NCBI GenBank assembly: GCA_023258935.1
Contig: JAHFRG010000071.1
Location: 1 to 7,985, forward strand
Direction of reading: 5' to 3'
Length of the DNA: 7,985 nucleotides
Source of the DNA: Betaproteobacteria bacterium
GTDB lineage: Bacteria > Pseudomonadota > Gammaproteobacteria > Burkholderiales > JAHFRG01
Positions within the stretch are counted from its first letter, which is position 1. Each line of letters begins with the position of its first letter. The notes beneath the pieces were generated by a model. It saw only the letters and a program-made list of their open reading frames with translations. It was not told the DNA's origin and searched no databases. A program made the translations under genes and the position numbers. This document shows positions 6,204 through 7,985 of the stretch, piece by piece.

Positions 6204-7451
6204 ATGAGGCAGATACTCCTCCTTCTTCCCACCACTTCTTACCGCAACAACGATTTCCTCGCTGCTGCCAAAGCGCTCAGCATCGAAATCATCAGCGCAG
6301 CCGATTACTGCCATCAACTCGCGCCCCAATGGGGGTTAACGCCCATCATGTCAGTGCATTTCGATATGCCCGAACAGGCTGCGGATACCATCCTGCGGGC
6401 GCTTGCGCACAAGCCCGAAGCGGTCCTGGCCGTGGATGACCACGGCCTCGAACTTGCGGCATTGCTCAATGAGCGCCTTGGGCTTAAAGGGAACCAGCCG
6501 CAGGTGGTGCGAAGGCTGCGCGATAAGCTGGCGTTTCGCGAGCTGCTCAGCGCACATGGATTCAATTGCCCTGAGTTTCACCCTCTGCCGGATAACACCG
6601 ATCCTGCCGCCCTGATTCCGCGGCTGCATTTCCCGGTAGTGGTCAAAGCGAGAAGGCTCTCAGCAAGCCGCGGCGTAATCCGTGCCGACAATCCACAGCA
6701 ATACCTGCAGGCTACAGCCCGGGTGCGGGAAATCCAGAACAAGGCAGATCGCGACGCCGCAGCGCTTGGCCTGGTTATCGAAAGCTTCATTCCAGGGATG
6801 GAATACGCTCTTGAAGGCATACTGGAAGACGGGCAACTCAAAACCCTTGCGCTTTTCGACAAGCCTGACCGGCTGGACGGGCCGTATTTCGAGGAAACGC
6901 TGTATATCACGCCTTCGCGGCTGCCGCAAAAAACCCAGGATGAGATACAACACGCTGTGCGGAGCGCCTGTCAGCTCGCGGGTCTCACTACCGGCCCGGT
7001 ACACGCCGAGATGCGCTTGAACAGCAAAAGCATCTGGCTTCTGGAAATTGCCTCGCGCTCGATCGGCGGCTTGTGCGGGCGTGTATTGCGCCATGCATTG
7101 GGAATGAGCATCGAGGAACTGATTTTGCGCCAGGCTTTGGGCGAAAAGCCCCCCGCACCTGACTTTGACTGCGCTGCCGGCGTCATGATGATCCCGATCC
7201 CGATGCGAGGTATATATCAGGGTGTGCGCAATCTCGACCTCGCCGGGAAATTGCCGGGCATCGCCGACATCCAAATCACCACCGAAATCGGCCATATCAT
7301 CATTCCACCACCTGAAGGCGCAAGCTATCTTGGATTTATTTTTGCCAGCGCCACGAACTCGCAGGAGGTTGAATCGGTCATAAGATCAGCACACCGGTGT
7401 TTGCAATTCGATATTCAACCCGAATTTCAGGTGATAGAATCTTCAACATGA
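6204..7451 (+). CDS. ATP-grasp domain carboxylate-amine (or -thiol) ligase-like protein
   Basis: This is a 415-residue ATP-grasp enzyme, expected to activate a carboxylate as acyl phosphate and join it to an amine or other nucleophile. The N-terminal pre-ATP domain starts Ile-Leu-Leu-Leu-Leu-Pro-Thr-Thr-Ser-Tyr-Arg-Asn-Asn-Asp-Phe-Leu. Expected ATP-binding features include Arg-Asp-Lys (Lys108), Pro-Val-Val-Val-Lys148 with the small-residue loop Ser-Ala-Ser-Arg-Gly-Val, Glu193-Ser-Phe-Ile-Pro-Gly-Met-Glu200, Gly-Pro-Val-His-Ala-Glu269 and Leu-Leu-Glu281-Ile-Ala-Ser-Arg285. The usual Asn of the metal-binding E-x-N-x-R motif is replaced, as in L-amino-acid-ligase-like and related branches. Residues 320-400 resemble the C-terminal domain of L-amino-acid ligases. 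The substrate is unknown. The ribosome site is poor (GGA, 8 bases upstream). The stop overlaps the next gene's start as ATGA, implying coupled translation. Confidence 0.88.
   Translation: MRQILLLLPTTSYRNNDFLAAAKALSIEIISAADYCHQLAPQWGLTPIMSVHFDMPEQAADTILRALAHKPEAVLAVDDHGLELAALLNERLGLKGNQPQVVRRLRDKLAFRELLSAHGFNCPEFHPLPDNTDPAALIPRLHFPVVVKARRLSASRGVIRADNPQQYLQATARVREIQNKADRDAAALGLVIESFIPGMEYALEGILEDGQLKTLALFDKPDRLDGPYFEETLYITPSRLPQKTQDEIQHAVRSACQLAGLTTGPVHAEMRLNSKSIWLLEIASRSIGGLCGRVLRHALGMSIEELILRQALGEKPPAPDFDCAAGVMMIPIPMRGIYQGVRNLDLAGKLPGIADIQITTEIGHIIIPPPEGASYLGFIFASATNSQEVESVIRSAHRCLQFDIQPEFQVIESST
7432..7440 (+). promoter_or_regulatory. Possible extended -10 element before the Tim44-like gene
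   Basis: TG, one base, then TAGAAT make an extended -10 pattern inside the 3' end of the ATP-grasp gene. No clear -35 lies 16-18 bases upstream (TATTCA). Transcription would start at about 7447, right at the next ATG, giving a leaderless or nearly leaderless message. That is unusual in this group, so the element may be fortuitous. Confidence 0.22.
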
Positions 7452-7985
7452 GACGAACCGCCTTAAATAAATTTGCCCTGCTGCTGGTTCTGGCCGTGTT
7501 AAGCGTGGGACTCGCCAGCTTTGACGCTCAAGCAGCCAAGCGCCACGGCAGCGGGAACAGCCTTGACAAGCAGCACGATTCGGCAAGACGGCAGGCCTCA
7601 CCCATCACACCGCCGCCGGTCCAGGCCCCCGCGCCCTTGCCTGCTCCAGCAGGCAGTACCTGGCTGTTCGCAGGATTGGTGGCAGGCGGGCTGCTTGCGG
7701 CTTTGTTTACCGGCGGAGCTTTTAATGGAATCCGTTTTGCTGATATAGCCATGTTTGCACTGCTGTTCGTCACAGTGTTTTTCATCTTCCGCATGATGCG
7801 CAAGAAACCGTCAAATGAAATGATGCAGTACGCTGCGCTGGGAGCTGAAACCACGCCCTCGCTGCCGGCAAGGATGTTCGGCAGCGTGGCACGACCCGCG
7901 CCCTATCCGATTGGTTTCGAAATCGACCCTTTCCTGCGTAACGCCAAGGCAGGTTTTATCCGCCTGCAAGCCGCGAATGACAAAA
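7448..7985 (+). CDS. Tim44-like domain membrane protein, 5' part (runs off window)
   Basis: The frame is open from ATG 7448 through the window end with no stop (179 complete codons). The N-terminus is Met-Arg-Arg followed by a hydrophobic core and Asp-Ala-Gln-Ala-Ala-Lys-Arg, a signal peptide or anchor with possible cleavage near residue 29. A proline/alanine-rich spacer spans about residues 50-70. Two hydrophobic segments follow (about 72-88 and 98-115), then a basic Arg-Met-Met-Arg-Lys-Lys. The end contains Phe-Leu-Arg-Asn-Ala-Lys-Ala-Gly-Phe-Ile-Arg-Leu-Gln-Ala-Ala-Asn-Asp, the entry to the Tim44-like domain found in bacterial membrane proteins. This layout (signal, Ala/Pro linker, membrane segments, Tim44 domain) is what I know from betaproteobacterial genes near ubiE, ubiJ and ubiB. 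The function of the bacterial proteins is not settled. The start overlaps the ATP-grasp stop by 4 bases and has no clear Shine-Dalgarno, so translation is probably coupled. Confidence 0.85.
   Translation, partial: MRRTALNKFALLLVLAVLSVGLASFDAQAAKRHGSGNSLDKQHDSARRQASPITPPPVQAPAPLPAPAGSTWLFAGLVAGGLLAALFTGGAFNGIRFADIAMFALLFVTVFFIFRMMRKKPSNEMMQYAALGAETTPSLPARMFGSVARPAPYPIGFEIDPFLRNAKAGFIRLQAANDK

Noticed and set aside
6660..7295. Long reverse-strand frame (211 codons) opposite the ATP-grasp gene
   Set aside because: The forward frame carries all ATP-grasp motifs. The reverse product has no recognised domain and looks like a codon-bias shadow.
1..7985. tRNA, rRNA, CRISPR array, insertion sequence or attachment site
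   Set aside because: Reading the sequence showed no cloverleaf in the gaps, no spaced repeats, no terminal inverted repeats with a transposase and no integrase; gaps are all about 110 bases or shorter.

Overview
This 7,985-base window is chromosomal in character. Every supported gene lies on the + strand, spacing is tight, and base composition is moderately GC-rich by eye. The best taxonomic guess is a betaproteobacterium, possibly of the Nitrosomonadales/Burkholderiales type. That rests on the series HIT protein, DUF971 protein, ubiE and Tim44-like protein, which I recall as a familiar betaproteobacterial neighbourhood that usually continues into the UbiJ/UbiB ubiquinone genes. No search was possible, so the assignment is inference.

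Layout: the window opens inside a dienelactone-hydrolase-family gene (1-485), followed by an exported DUF4197 protein (504-1181). A clean TATAAT box then precedes a HIT-family nucleotide hydrolase/transferase (1284-1703). Seven bases later comes a 533-residue protein with a probable C-terminal PilZ-like domain (1711-3312). Next are a DUF971 protein (3422-3832), a possible 27-codon leader ORF (3849-3932), and ubiE (3941-4675), the ubiquinone/menaquinone C-methyltransferase. The window ends inside a Tim44-like membrane protein (7448-7985).

The unusual part lies between ubiE and the Tim44-like gene. It is a two-gene cassette: a radical SAM enzyme with an N-terminal B12-binding-like fold and a C-terminal Cys-Cys-Ala-Glu-Pro tail (4719-6158), followed by an ATP-grasp ligase with a C-terminal domain like those of L-amino-acid ligases (6204-7451). 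The tail matches the CUAEP/CCAEP-tail radical SAM family, in which some members carry selenocysteine at the first tail position. This member uses cysteine. The pair looks like a small, poorly characterised pathway: a radical modification plus an ATP-driven carboxylate condensation. No precursor peptide is visible nearby, so a small-molecule product is at least as likely as a modified peptide. The ATP-grasp gene overlaps the Tim44-like start by four bases, so the cassette is tightly integrated into the local transcription unit.

No tRNA, rRNA, CRISPR array, insertion sequence or attachment site was seen. No stretch longer than about 110 bases lacks a gene.
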